Below, piece after piece: positions 1 through 9,685 of a stretch of DNA of 64,000 nt. Source of the stretch: an uncultured Clostridia bacterium (GTDB lineage Bacteria; Bacillota; Clostridia; Oscillospirales; Acutalibacteraceae). Each line of letters opens with the position of its first letter. Within the stretch, counting starts at the first letter, position 1. The notes below the pieces were generated by a model. That model saw nothing but the letters and a program-made list of their open reading frames with translations, was not told where the DNA came from and searched no databases. Location of the stretch: assembly GCA_947584595.1 (NCBI GenBank), contig CANPWP010000007.1, positions 1 through 64,000 on the forward strand, written 5' to 3'. Both the position numbers and the translations under genes were made by a program.

Positions 1-3000
1 TGAGTAGAAACCTATATTGCCTTTTGTCCAATTTGTTTGAGGAAGTCACACCTCGCATGAGGTGTGTGAGTAGAAACTCAATATACCGAGTTGAGCCGCA
101 AAGGACACAATATGTCACACCTCGCATGAGGTGTGTGAGTAGAAACTTGTCGCAAGAATTTGTTTGCCGCATTTGGGACGTCACACCTCGCATGAGGTGT
201 GTGAGTAGAAACAATTTTGATGATACAGATGTAACAGAAACACAAGTCACACCTCGCATGAGGTGTGTGAGTAGAAACCAAATTTTGCTGGTGCATCAAA
301 ATCTGCATATGGTCACACCTCGCATGAGGTGTGTGAGTAGAAACTTAATATTATTCCGCTTTTAAATCTACACATTTTGTCACACCTCGCATGAGGTGTG
401 TGAGTAGAAACGCGGACGTTTACGAGTATATGGCTCTTGTGACTCGTCACACCTCGCATGAGGTGTGTGAGTAGAAACTTATTTCAACTGGCATTATTCA
501 TCACCTCCCTGTCACACCTCGCATGAGGTGTGTGAGTAGAAACTGCTTAATGAATTTATAAGTCAATTTGCATTAAGTCACACCTCGCATGAGGTGTGTG
601 AGTAGAAACGCCGATTTGATGTCTGCAAATAATGTTACTGATGTCACACCTCGCATGAGGTGTGTGAGTAGAAACAAAAGAGTATGCGGAAAGGGTTAAG
701 TATCTATATGTCACACCTCGCATGAGGTGTGTGAGTAGAAACCCTGATAACGATATAGGTGCTGTTTTAGGTGATGTCACACCTCGCATGAGGTGTGTGA
801 GTAGAAACTCTACAAATGCATCAAAGCTGTCAACATTTGCAGTGTCACACCTCGCATGAGGTGTGTGAGTAGAAACTGTCAACCATAGCCTGTAAATTAA
901 GTTTTGTACGTCACACCTCGCATGAGGTGTGTGAGTAGAAACGAATAGGTTTCAAGGTCTATTGATATATGATGAGCGTCACACCTCGCATGAGGTGTGT
1001 GAGTAGAAACCCGTTCAAAGGTTCGTTTTTGTTATTTATATTCGTAAAGGTCACACCTCGCATGAGGTGTGTGAGTAGAAACTTTCGGACTTCAATCGTC
1101 TTTTTACCACTCGCAATGTCACACCTCGCATGAGGTGTGTGAGTAGAAACAGCAAAGAGAAAGGGTAACTATTGACGGATTAAGAGTCACACCTCGCATG
1201 AGGTGTGTGAGTAGAAACTTTGTTCATCATCACGAATATTAAGAATATTGCAGTCACACCTCGCATGAGGTGTGTGAGTAGAAACGTTATGAATATGATT
1301 TTCAAGTATGCAGTTACCCGTCACACCTCGCATGAGGTGTGTGAGTAGAAACAGCAAATTCGCTATCTTCAAAAATTACAGGCAAGTCACACCTCGCATG
1401 AGGTGTGTGAGTAGAAACGACAAACATCAACAAGCAAATAGAAAAAATACAAAGTCACACCTCGCATGAGGTGTGTGAGTAGAAACGTGACGGTATGTAT
1501 ACATACGAAAGTGTTTTGGGGTCACACCTCGCATGAGGTGTGTGAGTAGAAACATTATGATTGGAATAATAGGTTACAAAATTAATGAGTCACACCTCGC
1601 ATGAGGTGTGTGAGTAGAAACATAATCCAAAGTAAACGGAATCCACATATTAGGAGTCACACCTCGCATGAGGTGTGTGAGTAGAAACCATTGTCAGTAG
1701 TTAATGTTACGGAATGTACGGGGTCACACCTCGCATGAGGTGTGTGAGTAGAAACTCAATATTGTTGATTTAGCTCCTTTAAGGTGATGTCACACCTCGC
1801 ATGAGGTGTGTGAGTAGAAACCCCAAAAAACTTTTTTACCTGCCAATCACCGTAGTCACACCTCGCATGAGGTGTGTGAGTAGAAACATAAATTCCCGTG
1901 CCGGGTTTTTTTCTAAACTATGTCACACCTCGCATGAGGTGTGTGAGTAGAAACTGCAGTTTTTAACCATTTGAGAAAAATATGCAGGCGTCACACCTCG
2001 CATGAGGTGTGTGAGTAGAAACCTATTTCTCCTATAATCTCATTGACTAATTTTTGAGGTCACACCTCGCATGAGGTGTGTGAGTAGAAACGATTAAAAG
2101 GTAAATCGTCATCAATAGGCGTTTCGTCACACCTCGCATGAGGTGTGTGAGTAGAAACTTTAAGTTCGTCCGATTCGTCATTCATTCCACACCGTCACAC
2201 CTCGCATGAGGTGTGTGAGTAGAAACCAACGTGCCAATTGTGAACATTTAACAGTTCATGTCACACCTCGCATGAGGTGTGTGAGTAGAAACTTCAGGAA
2301 ACGCCTATTGACGACGATCTTCCGGTCACACCTCGCATGAGGTGTGTGAGTAGAAACGCCTGCAAAATATCCTGTTTTAAAATCCACAATTTGTCACACC
2401 TCGCATGAGGTGTGTGAGTAGAAACTCGTTTTGTATCTAAATGAACTTTTAACATTGCAGGTCACACCTCGCATGAGGTGTGTGAGTAGAAACGTTTGCA
2501 ATTCCCTGCAATGGACAATAATCAAACGTCACACCTCGCATGAGGTGTGTGAGTAGAAACATTGGTTGAATTTACAATATCAGCTGTGATTTTTGAGTCA
2601 CACCTCGCATGAGGTGTGTGAGTAGAAACGTAAATTTTCTAAATCGTTTATATTGATCTGTATGTCACACCTCGCATGAGGTGTGTGAGTAGAAACTATG
2701 AAAATAATTATTCTATGGATAACAAAATCGTCACACCTCGCATGAGGTGTGTGAGTAGAAACTTTGGTGCATAAGGAGGCCAACCAATGAAAGAAAGTCA
2801 CACCTCGCATGAGGTGTGTGAGTAGAAACCCACTATACCACCTAATCCGTCAACAATACCTTTGTCACACCTCGCATGAGGTGTGTGAGTAGAAACCATC
2901 AAATAGTGTTGAACCGTTTAATTTTGCAAGTCACACCTCGCATGAGGTGTGTGAGTAGAAACGCAAATAATTCTAATTGTTTATTTGCATATTCTAGTCA

Positions 3001-6000
3001 CACCTCGCATGAGGTGTGTGAGTAGAAACTAGGCTCTATATAACCACGGCAATTATCTTTAACAGTCACACCTCGCATGAGGTGTGTGAGTAGAAACTGT
3101 TTAATGCCGTTTTTGCTCCGTCTTGGTAATTGTCACACCTCGCATGAGGTGTGTGAGTAGAAACGCGACAATGAGCAAAGGCATAAAGCGAACACCAGTC
3201 ACACCTCGCATGAGGTGTGTGAGTAGAAACCTTCTTTCTGCTTTTCATATTCTTGACGGGTCATTGTCACACCTCGCATGAGGTGTGTGAGTAGAAACTA
3301 AAATCTTGTCGATTTTATTTTCTTTGTTTATAGTCACACCTCGCATGAGGTGTGTGAGTAGAAACCTTTCTGCGTTTGCGTAAATTTCATTATTATTAGT
3401 CACACCTCGCATGAGGTGTGTGAGTAGAAACTTAAACTGTCCAGACGTGAAATATGAACACGTGCGGTCACACCTCGCATGAGGTGTGTGAGTAGAAACC
3501 TGTAATGCAGCCTGTTGTAAATCAACAGCCATGTCACACCTCGCATGAGGTGTGTGAGTAGAAACTTCTGTTGTTGACTGTTCTGTAGGTTCTTCAGGTC
3601 ACACCTCGCATGAGGTGTGTGAGTAGAAACTGAAATCACACAGAACGCAATCGTTGAATGTATTGTCACACCTCGCATGAGGTGTGTGAGTAGAAACTGG
3701 AAAACGCAAGTCTAACGAAATCGCAACAAAGTCACACCTCGCATGAGGTGTGTGAGTAGAAACAACAAGAAACAGTCTGTCATCGGGGTCATTCCAAGTC
3801 ACACCTCGCATGAGGTGTGTGAGTAGAAACTTCATTATGTGCTTTCAAACCGGATAGCTTATAATGTCACACCTCGCATGAGGTGTGTGAGTAGAAACCA
3901 TAACAAAATATAATCGTTCCGTCATCGGTTACGTCACACCTCGCATGAGGTGTGTGAGTAGAAACTTGTTTTTAAAATATAAATGATGTGAATAAAATAG
4001 TCACACCTCGCATGAGGTGTGTGAGTAGAAACAACAGCATGTATACCCATATTTTTATCGTACTGGGTCACACCTCGCATGAGGTGTGTGAGTAGAAACA
4101 TCATTGTTTTGACTTCGTGCCGCTGTAACTACTGGTCACACCTCGCATGAGGTGTGTGAGTAGAAACTGTAAATTAGTGTTAGATAATAGTGTTAATATT
4201 GTCACACCTCGCATGAGGTGTGTGAGTAGAAACAATACAATAATGCAGTCAACTGACGGGCAGTCCCAGTCACACCTCGCATGAGGTGTGTGAGTAGAAA
4301 CCATTAATTAATGACTTTAAATCACAAATAACACTGTCACACCTCGCATGAGGTGTGTGAGTAGAAACCTTATGCACCGAAGAGCGACATTTGTTCTCCT
4401 GGTCACACCTCGCATGAGGTGTGTGAGTAGAAACTAAAATGTTCCACAACATTAATGCAGATTATTGCGTCACACCTCGCATGAGGTGTGTGAGTAGAAA
4501 CTATTTTCTTTTTTTGAAAAGAAATAAGATATAGTCACACCTCGCATGAGGTGTGTGAGTAGAAACGCTTGTTATATGTATAAGACATTTAAACTTGCAA
4601 GTCACACCTCGCATGAGGTGTGTGAGTAGAAACTGATGATATTAATTATCAAACGGCAAAGAAAGACGTCACACCTCGCATGAGGTGTGTGAGTAGAAAC
4701 CTGTATCATTATCATTAGATAATAAAGATTTTTCGTCACACCTCGCATGAGGTGTGTGAGTAGAAACTAAAAATGTTTGTGATATGTTTACAAATATAGG
4801 GACGTCACACCTCGCATGAGGTGTGTGAGTAGAAACCCAATTGAAATCGAACTAATTGAATATTAAGGCGTCACACCTCGCATGAGGTGTGTGAGTAGAA
4901 ACGAGGATATAGTTAATCTCGGAATCAATGTTATTGGTCACACCTCGCATGAGGTGTGTGAGTAGAAACTGCCAATATCATAATCAGCCATTATTATTCA
5001 CCGTCACACCTCGCATGAGGTGTGTGAGTAGAAACCGTAATTTTCAGGCACAGAACGATATACGCTGTGTCACACCTCGCATGAGGTGTGTGAGTAGAAA
5101 CGGGGATAAGTTTTTTACACAAGATTATATGAAATGTCACACCTCGCATGAGGTGTGTGAGTAGAAACCGTAATTTTCGGGTACGGAGCGATAAACACTA
5201 TCATGTCACACCTCGCATGAGGTGTGTGAGTAGAAACTGGGGATAAGTTTTTTACACAAGATTATATGAAGTCACACCTCGCATGAGGTGTGTGAGTAGA
5301 AACAGTGGTTGTCCCACACCAATACGCAGGACATAAGTCACACCTCGCATGAGGTGTGTGAGTAGAAACCTTCAATATCTATAGGGTATCCGGCATTTTC
5401 TGCGTCACACCTCGCATGAGGTGTGTGAGTAGAAACTTTACAGGGTGTCGCAGAGGAGAAGCTTTAGCTCGTCACACCTCGCATGAGGTGTGTGAGTAGA
5501 AACGCAAATTGTTAGAAAATGTGAGAGTTTCAGAATAGTCACACCTCGCATGAGGTGTGTGAGTAGAAACTATTAATCGAATCAATTTTAATAAAAGAAT
5601 GTATCGTCACACCTCGCATGAGGTGTGTGAGTAGAAACGCGTTTACGGTAGTAGTATTGTTTGCGCTGTCTGGTCACACCTCGCATGAGGTGTGTGAGTA
5701 GAAACAAATCAGCACTTTCCGAAGCTGTATGGGATGATAAGTCACACCTCGCATGAGGTGTGTGAGTAGAAACCATTCTAATAATTGGTTTATCGCCTGT
5801 TAAATCGTCACACCTCGCATGAGGTGTGTGAGTAGAAACTGCTTATTTGCAATGTAGCACCCGAACTGTTATCGTCACACCTCGCATGAGGTGTGTGAGT
5901 AGAAACAATGTTCAAGTCAAACGGCAGAAAAACTAAAGGAGTCACACCTCGCATGAGGTGTGTGAGTAGAAACTTTCATAAAATAACCCCCAATTTTATT

Positions 6001-6242
6001 GACACAGGTCACACCTCGCATGAGGTGTGTGAGTAGAAACATCATTAATGCCGGGTTTACGCATTGTGACAAGATGTCACACCTCGCATGAGGTGTGTGA
6101 GTAGAAACGCAAAAAAATTAAATATCCGTATTAAATATTTCAAGTCACACCTCGCATGAGGCGTGTGAGTAGAAACATTAAAAAGTTACAAATATTAACA
6201 CTATTATCTAGTCACACTCTGTAAGCGGTGTGTGAGTAAAAC
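1..6242 (+). CRISPR. Large CRISPR array (I-C-like repeat), distal part
   Basis: The 33-base repeat reads GTC, stem CACACCTC, loop GCAT, stem GAGGTGTG, then tail TGAGTAGAAAC. I count 94 repeat units: a partial one at 1-11, 92 units from 45 to 6176 (the last with one substitution), and a decayed one at 6211-6242. They enclose 93 spacers of 32-39 bases, mostly 33-36. The repeat architecture and spacer length resemble type I-C arrays; this is family knowledge, since no cas gene is in the window. Decay at the right end marks it as the trailer, so the leader, newest spacers and probably cas genes lie left of base 1. Open frames inside the array are artefacts of the repeat being readable in several frames. 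Confidence 0.99.
6211..6242 (+). repeat. Degenerate terminal CRISPR repeat (trailer end)
   Basis: This 32-base unit keeps the ends of the repeat (GTCACAC and GTGTGTGAGTA) but has a changed stem and loop (TCTGTAAGC) and a shortened AAAAC tail. The preceding unit at 6144-6176 has one substitution in the stem (GAGGCGTG instead of GAGGTGTG). Decayed terminal repeats are typical of the leader-distal end, which fixes array polarity as left (new) to right (old). Confidence 0.9.
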
Positions 6243-6668
6243 TATGTAAGAATTCAATTACCTGCATTTTACAACTGTATGACAGTACTTTAAAAGCTCG
6301 ATTTTATTGGGCTTATTTGAATTTAATGAAAAACTTGGCAGACATACTACCTGTTAATATTTACAGTGTAATGTGTCTGCCAAGTTTTTATTTACAATAT
6401 TAAAATCTTTCAGGCAAAATAGCGTTATTTTATATAAAAATTTCTTATGAATACAGTTTTTAGTTTTAACATTAAAATTTTAAATTTAACAATACATGAT
6501 AGCGAAGGTGTAAAATTTGAAAGTAAAAGAACTAATAATGAAAGCAGTCTTTCTTTGTTGTGCCTGTATTTCAATTGTGGCAGTTGCTTTAATATGTTTG
6601 TTTATCTTTGTTTATCTTTGTTAACGGTGTTCCGGCTATTGGAGAAATAGGTGTTTTTAGTTTAAGCT
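6243..6668. other. Non-coding stretch between array and Na/Pi gene, with a 16-bp inverted repeat
   Basis: No convincing gene is seen. A 67-codon frame at 6447-6650 has no Shine-Dalgarno sequence and unusual composition, and I do not call it. The notable element is a perfect 16-bp inverted repeat at 6329-6344 and 6374-6389, with arms AAAAACTTGGCAGACA and its complement. The spacer is 29 bases and the ends are A-rich and T-rich. It could act as a bidirectional terminator isolating the array from the convergent Na/Pi gene, or be a relic of a small mobile element. Confidence 0.6.
6329..6389. terminator. Perfect 16-bp inverted repeat, possible bidirectional terminator
   Basis: The arms at 6329-6344 and 6374-6389 pair over 16 bp, with A-tract and T-tract ends in both directions. 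The 29-base loop is long for a classical intrinsic terminator, so the role is uncertain. Confidence 0.5.
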
Positions 6669-8468
6669 TTATGAGCGGTTCATTTTCAGCATACCAAAAT
6701 ATTGATTGTGAGCTTCCTGATATTCTCTGTTAAAATTTTCGTCTCGTCCTGAATGAAGTTTAGAAACATAGTTATGTACCTGATGTTTGATTTCAGGCTT
6801 TACTCTTGCTATTGTGGCTACACCGATATTTGAGCAGATATCGGAAATTCGTTCCATCTCTGATAGCAAGTTTAAAAATTCCGTACCGGTTAAAATAGTG
6901 CACTTTCCTGTACGAAGACGCTCTAAATGATTATCCTTTAAAGCGTTTACCATATCATCCACAACTTCTTCCAACGGCTCAATATGACGGGCGGCAGTTA
7001 TGTCTCGTTTCTTAAATGCTTTATCACTGTAATCTAAAATCGTGTCGATCAGTTCACGAAGAACATTCAGCTCTGACAGTGCTTCTTTTGAAAATTCGGT
7101 TTTATTATTATGTAGAACTGACGCAATTTCTGCTATGTTAACAGCATGATCGCTCAGTCTCTCGAATTCCGTTACCACGGAATGATAATGGCTCATTATT
7201 TCCGAGTGGTCGGGATCAGTGATGTGGGCAGACATTTGAACCAGATAGTTGCTTATTCGGTCTGTCATAATATCAATGTATTTTTCATCTTTAAAAATTT
7301 GCTCTGTTATTTTTTCATCATACTTAATTATGACGTCTAAGGAACGGTCGATATTTTTCCGTGCCGTTTCATACATCACCAGAAGTGCGTCATAGCATCT
7401 TCCAAGGGCAAGCGCCGGGGTATTGAAGAATACCGGGTTAAGTGCGTCCAAAAGTTCATCGGATTTATCTACTGTATCGGTCTTATCTTTTACAATTCTG
7501 TGGCTAAGCTTTTCACAGAAATTTAATGTGGGGAACAGCAAAACTGCACACGCCAAATTAAAAATCATATTTGCATTTGCAATACCGCCCGAATATATCG
7601 GTTTGCTCCAAAAGTCGTTAAGAAGTCCTAAGTTATATATAATCGCAATCGCTGCCAAAATCACAATGGTTTTTCCTAAATTAAATAAAATATTGATTAT
7701 ACCAACACGTTTTGCATCCGGTTTTGTGCCTATACAACAAACAATGGCCGTTGTTATACAATCTCCAAGATAAATTCCTACCAATACTGCATAAATTCCG
7801 CTGAAAGTTAATTGACCTGACATAGAAAATGCCTGAAGAATACCGATACTTGCAGAGGAGCTTTGCAATACAAAAGCAACTCCGGCACCAATGGCATAAG
7901 CAAGTATGGGATTTTCCCCAAGAGTGGAGAAAAGCTGCTCGACGATTCCGCTCTCAGTCAAAGCAGTTACTGCGTCCGTCATATTTAGAAGTCCTGAAAA
8001 CAGAATACCGAAACCAATGATTATTTGCCCTACTTTGCCTGAATTTTTGGATTTCAAGCCCATAATAAGGATGATACCAACAATCAGGGCAAGGGGCGCT
8101 AATGTTGACGGTTTGAAAAATTGTAAAAACGAGGTGCCTGATGAATCAAGGTCAAGAAGCCTTATAATCTGACCTGTAACTGTTGTACCTACATTTGCCC
8201 CTATAATAATTCCAAGTGACTGATGCAGAGAAATAATGCCTGCACCTACAAGTCCGGCAGTAATAACGATAGTTGCCGTAGATGATTGAATTACGGCTGT
8301 TATTACCAATCCTAAAAAAAATCCCCTTATTGGAGTATTGGTGAGCTGTTCAAGAGCCTTTTTTAGCGGGCCGGACGAGCTTTCCTTTAGTCCGTCTCCC
8401 ATTATGCGCATTCCGTATAAGAACATCGCAAGACCGCCTAACAGCGTGATCAAATTAAAAATACTCAT
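6669..8468 (-). CDS. Na+/phosphate cotransporter with C-terminal PhoU-like domain
   Basis: The 599-residue protein has two Na/Pi-cotransporter repeats, each with the diagnostic QSS motif: Q61-S63 (QSSTATIVI) and Q202-S204 (QSSSASIGI). Several hydrophobic helices fill residues 1-320. Residues about 345-570 are helical and charged, matching the PhoU-like domain fused to this family (NptA/YjbB-type). The family imports, or in some members exports, phosphate coupled to sodium at the inner membrane; the direction cannot be read from sequence. The start has a strong GGGGG ribosome site. It is a single gene, convergent with the CRISPR array and divergent from the SGNH gene. Confidence 0.9.
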   Translation of the reverse strand: MSIFNLITLLGGLAMFLYGMRIMGDGLKESSSGPLKKALEQLTNTPIRGFFLGLVITAVIQSSTATIVITAGLVGAGIISLHQSLGIIIGANVGTTVTGQIIRLLDLDSSGTSFLQFFKPSTLAPLALIVGIILIMGLKSKNSGKVGQIIIGFGILFSGLLNMTDAVTALTESGIVEQLFSTLGENPILAYAIGAGVAFVLQSSSASIGILQAFSMSGQLTFSGIYAVLVGIYLGDCITTAIVCCIGTKPDAKRVGIINILFNLGKTIVILAAIAIIYNLGLLNDFWSKPIYSGGIANANMIFNLACAVLLFPTLNFCEKLSHRIVKDKTDTVDKSDELLDALNPVFFNTPALALGRCYDALLVMYETARKNIDRSLDVIIKYDEKITEQIFKDEKYIDIMTDRISNYLVQMSAHITDPDHSEIMSHYHSVVTEFERLSDHAVNIAEIASVLHNNKTEFSKEALSELNVLRELIDTILDYSDKAFKKRDITAARHIEPLEEVVDDMVNALKDNHLERLRTGKCTILTGTEFLNLLSEMERISDICSNIGVATIARVKPEIKHQVHNYVSKLHSGRDENFNREYQEAHNQYFGMLKMNRS

Positions 8469-8692
8469 ATTTCCCCCTGTAGAAATAAGCTTATTTCATA
8501 GTTAATATATATTTTACTATATTTCTACAAATATTTCCACAGTTTTTTCAATTTTAATTTTTATTTTTACAGAGGGTCTTTATAATTATTGCATTATTTA
8601 TTAATTTGTGATAAAATATAATTTGATTTTTAGCGTTTATACATATTTATTTAATATTTTGATTAATCAGTATTTATAAAGAGGTTAAAAGT

Positions 8693-9685
8693 ATGTGGAA
8701 AAACATTTTTCTGATTTTTGTGAAAATATTTGTTTTAATGATACCGTTTATTTGTATATCACTTATTATAAGCCAATTTCCTATGAATTTTTTAGATGGG
8801 GAATATGCATATTTTTATCAAAACGAAGAGTACTCGGAATCTCATAAGAATTATTGCAGAGTTTTAATAATAGGAGATTCTGTGGCAAAGTCAAGTTGGC
8901 TGCCTGAAAAATTGTCAGATGATACATATAATTTTGCGTTAGGAGGAACAAGTCCGGTAGAAGAATATTATTATTTACGTAATTATCTACAAAATAATGA
9001 TGTACCTGAGTATGTTATTCTTACGCAAGGAATAGGACATTTTATGACTATTGATACTTTATGGAATAGAAGTGTTTATTTTCACAGAATCGGCACATCC
9101 GAAATACTTGATATTTACAGGAAATCAAAGGAAGTTGGAGATGAATCTATATTTGATGAAAATAGTCTGGCAGATTTATTTTTATATAATATTTATTCTC
9201 CTACATTTTACAGTACTGCATTTTTTAGAGGACTCATAACAGATAGATACAATGAAAATATAACAATGTATAATAATGTTGTAAACAATAAAGGACAGAT
9301 ACAATTTGGTCAAGAAGATTGCGTTGATGACGTAAATCATATGGCAGACTATACATCATTTGATTACTGTAAAATTGCAGATTATTATTTTAGAGAAATG
9401 ATTAAATTATGCAGAGAAAACAATATAAAATTTATTTATCAAAGTGCACCATTCAATGAATCTACTTACAAGAATTTGCATGAACAATTTATAAAAGAGT
9501 ATGATAATTACATGGAACAAATTCAAGAAGATTTTCCTGAAACAGTTATTAATTCTGATATATTTTATTTTGAAAATGATTGTTTTGGTGATATGCTTCA
9601 TCTTAATATAAATGGAACCATAAAGTTTTCTGAAGAAATGAAATCAAAGTACAGTTATGTTTTTGAGCCACAGGAGGTAAAATGA
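8693..9685 (+). CDS. Membrane-anchored SGNH/DltD-like protein, first gene of acyl-transfer locus
   Basis: The 330-residue protein starts with one hydrophobic segment (about residues 5-28), which would place the rest outside the membrane. It has an SGNH-type block I (VLIIGDSVAKSSW, Ser63) and a C-terminal catalytic-looking pair in GDMLHLN (Asp300, His303). This layout is that of DltD and AlgJ/AlgX-like acyl-transfer helpers, which act with an MBOAT to acylate envelope polymers. It overlaps the following FkbH-like gene by four bases (ATGA), so the two are translationally coupled. The ribosome site is AGAGG. Function is inferred from fold and context; no specific family member is recognised. Confidence 0.7.
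   Translation: MWKNIFLIFVKIFVLMIPFICISLIISQFPMNFLDGEYAYFYQNEEYSESHKNYCRVLIIGDSVAKSSWLPEKLSDDTYNFALGGTSPVEEYYYLRNYLQNNDVPEYVILTQGIGHFMTIDTLWNRSVYFHRIGTSEILDIYRKSKEVGDESIFDENSLADLFLYNIYSPTFYSTAFFRGLITDRYNENITMYNNVVNNKGQIQFGQEDCVDDVNHMADYTSFDYCKIADYYFREMIKLCRENNIKFIYQSAPFNESTYKNLHEQFIKEYDNYMEQIQEDFPETVINSDIFYFENDCFGDMLHLNINGTIKFSEEMKSKYSYVFEPQEVK

Noticed and set aside
24-5776. Many open frames with repeated VTPRMRCVSRN or VSTHTPHARCD peptides
   Set aside because: They are the CRISPR repeat translated in different frames with spacers between; the 33-base repeat is divisible by three and lacks stops in some frames. They are not genes.
1-6242. Self-targeting of the phage-derived block by array spacers
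   Set aside because: By eye I found no spacer matching 29-40 kb, but I could not do an exhaustive comparison; a computed spacer-versus-genome alignment would decide.
6447-6650. 67-codon frame between the array and the Na/Pi gene
   Set aside because: No ribosome site, low-complexity Leu/Phe/Asn composition and no recognisable domain.
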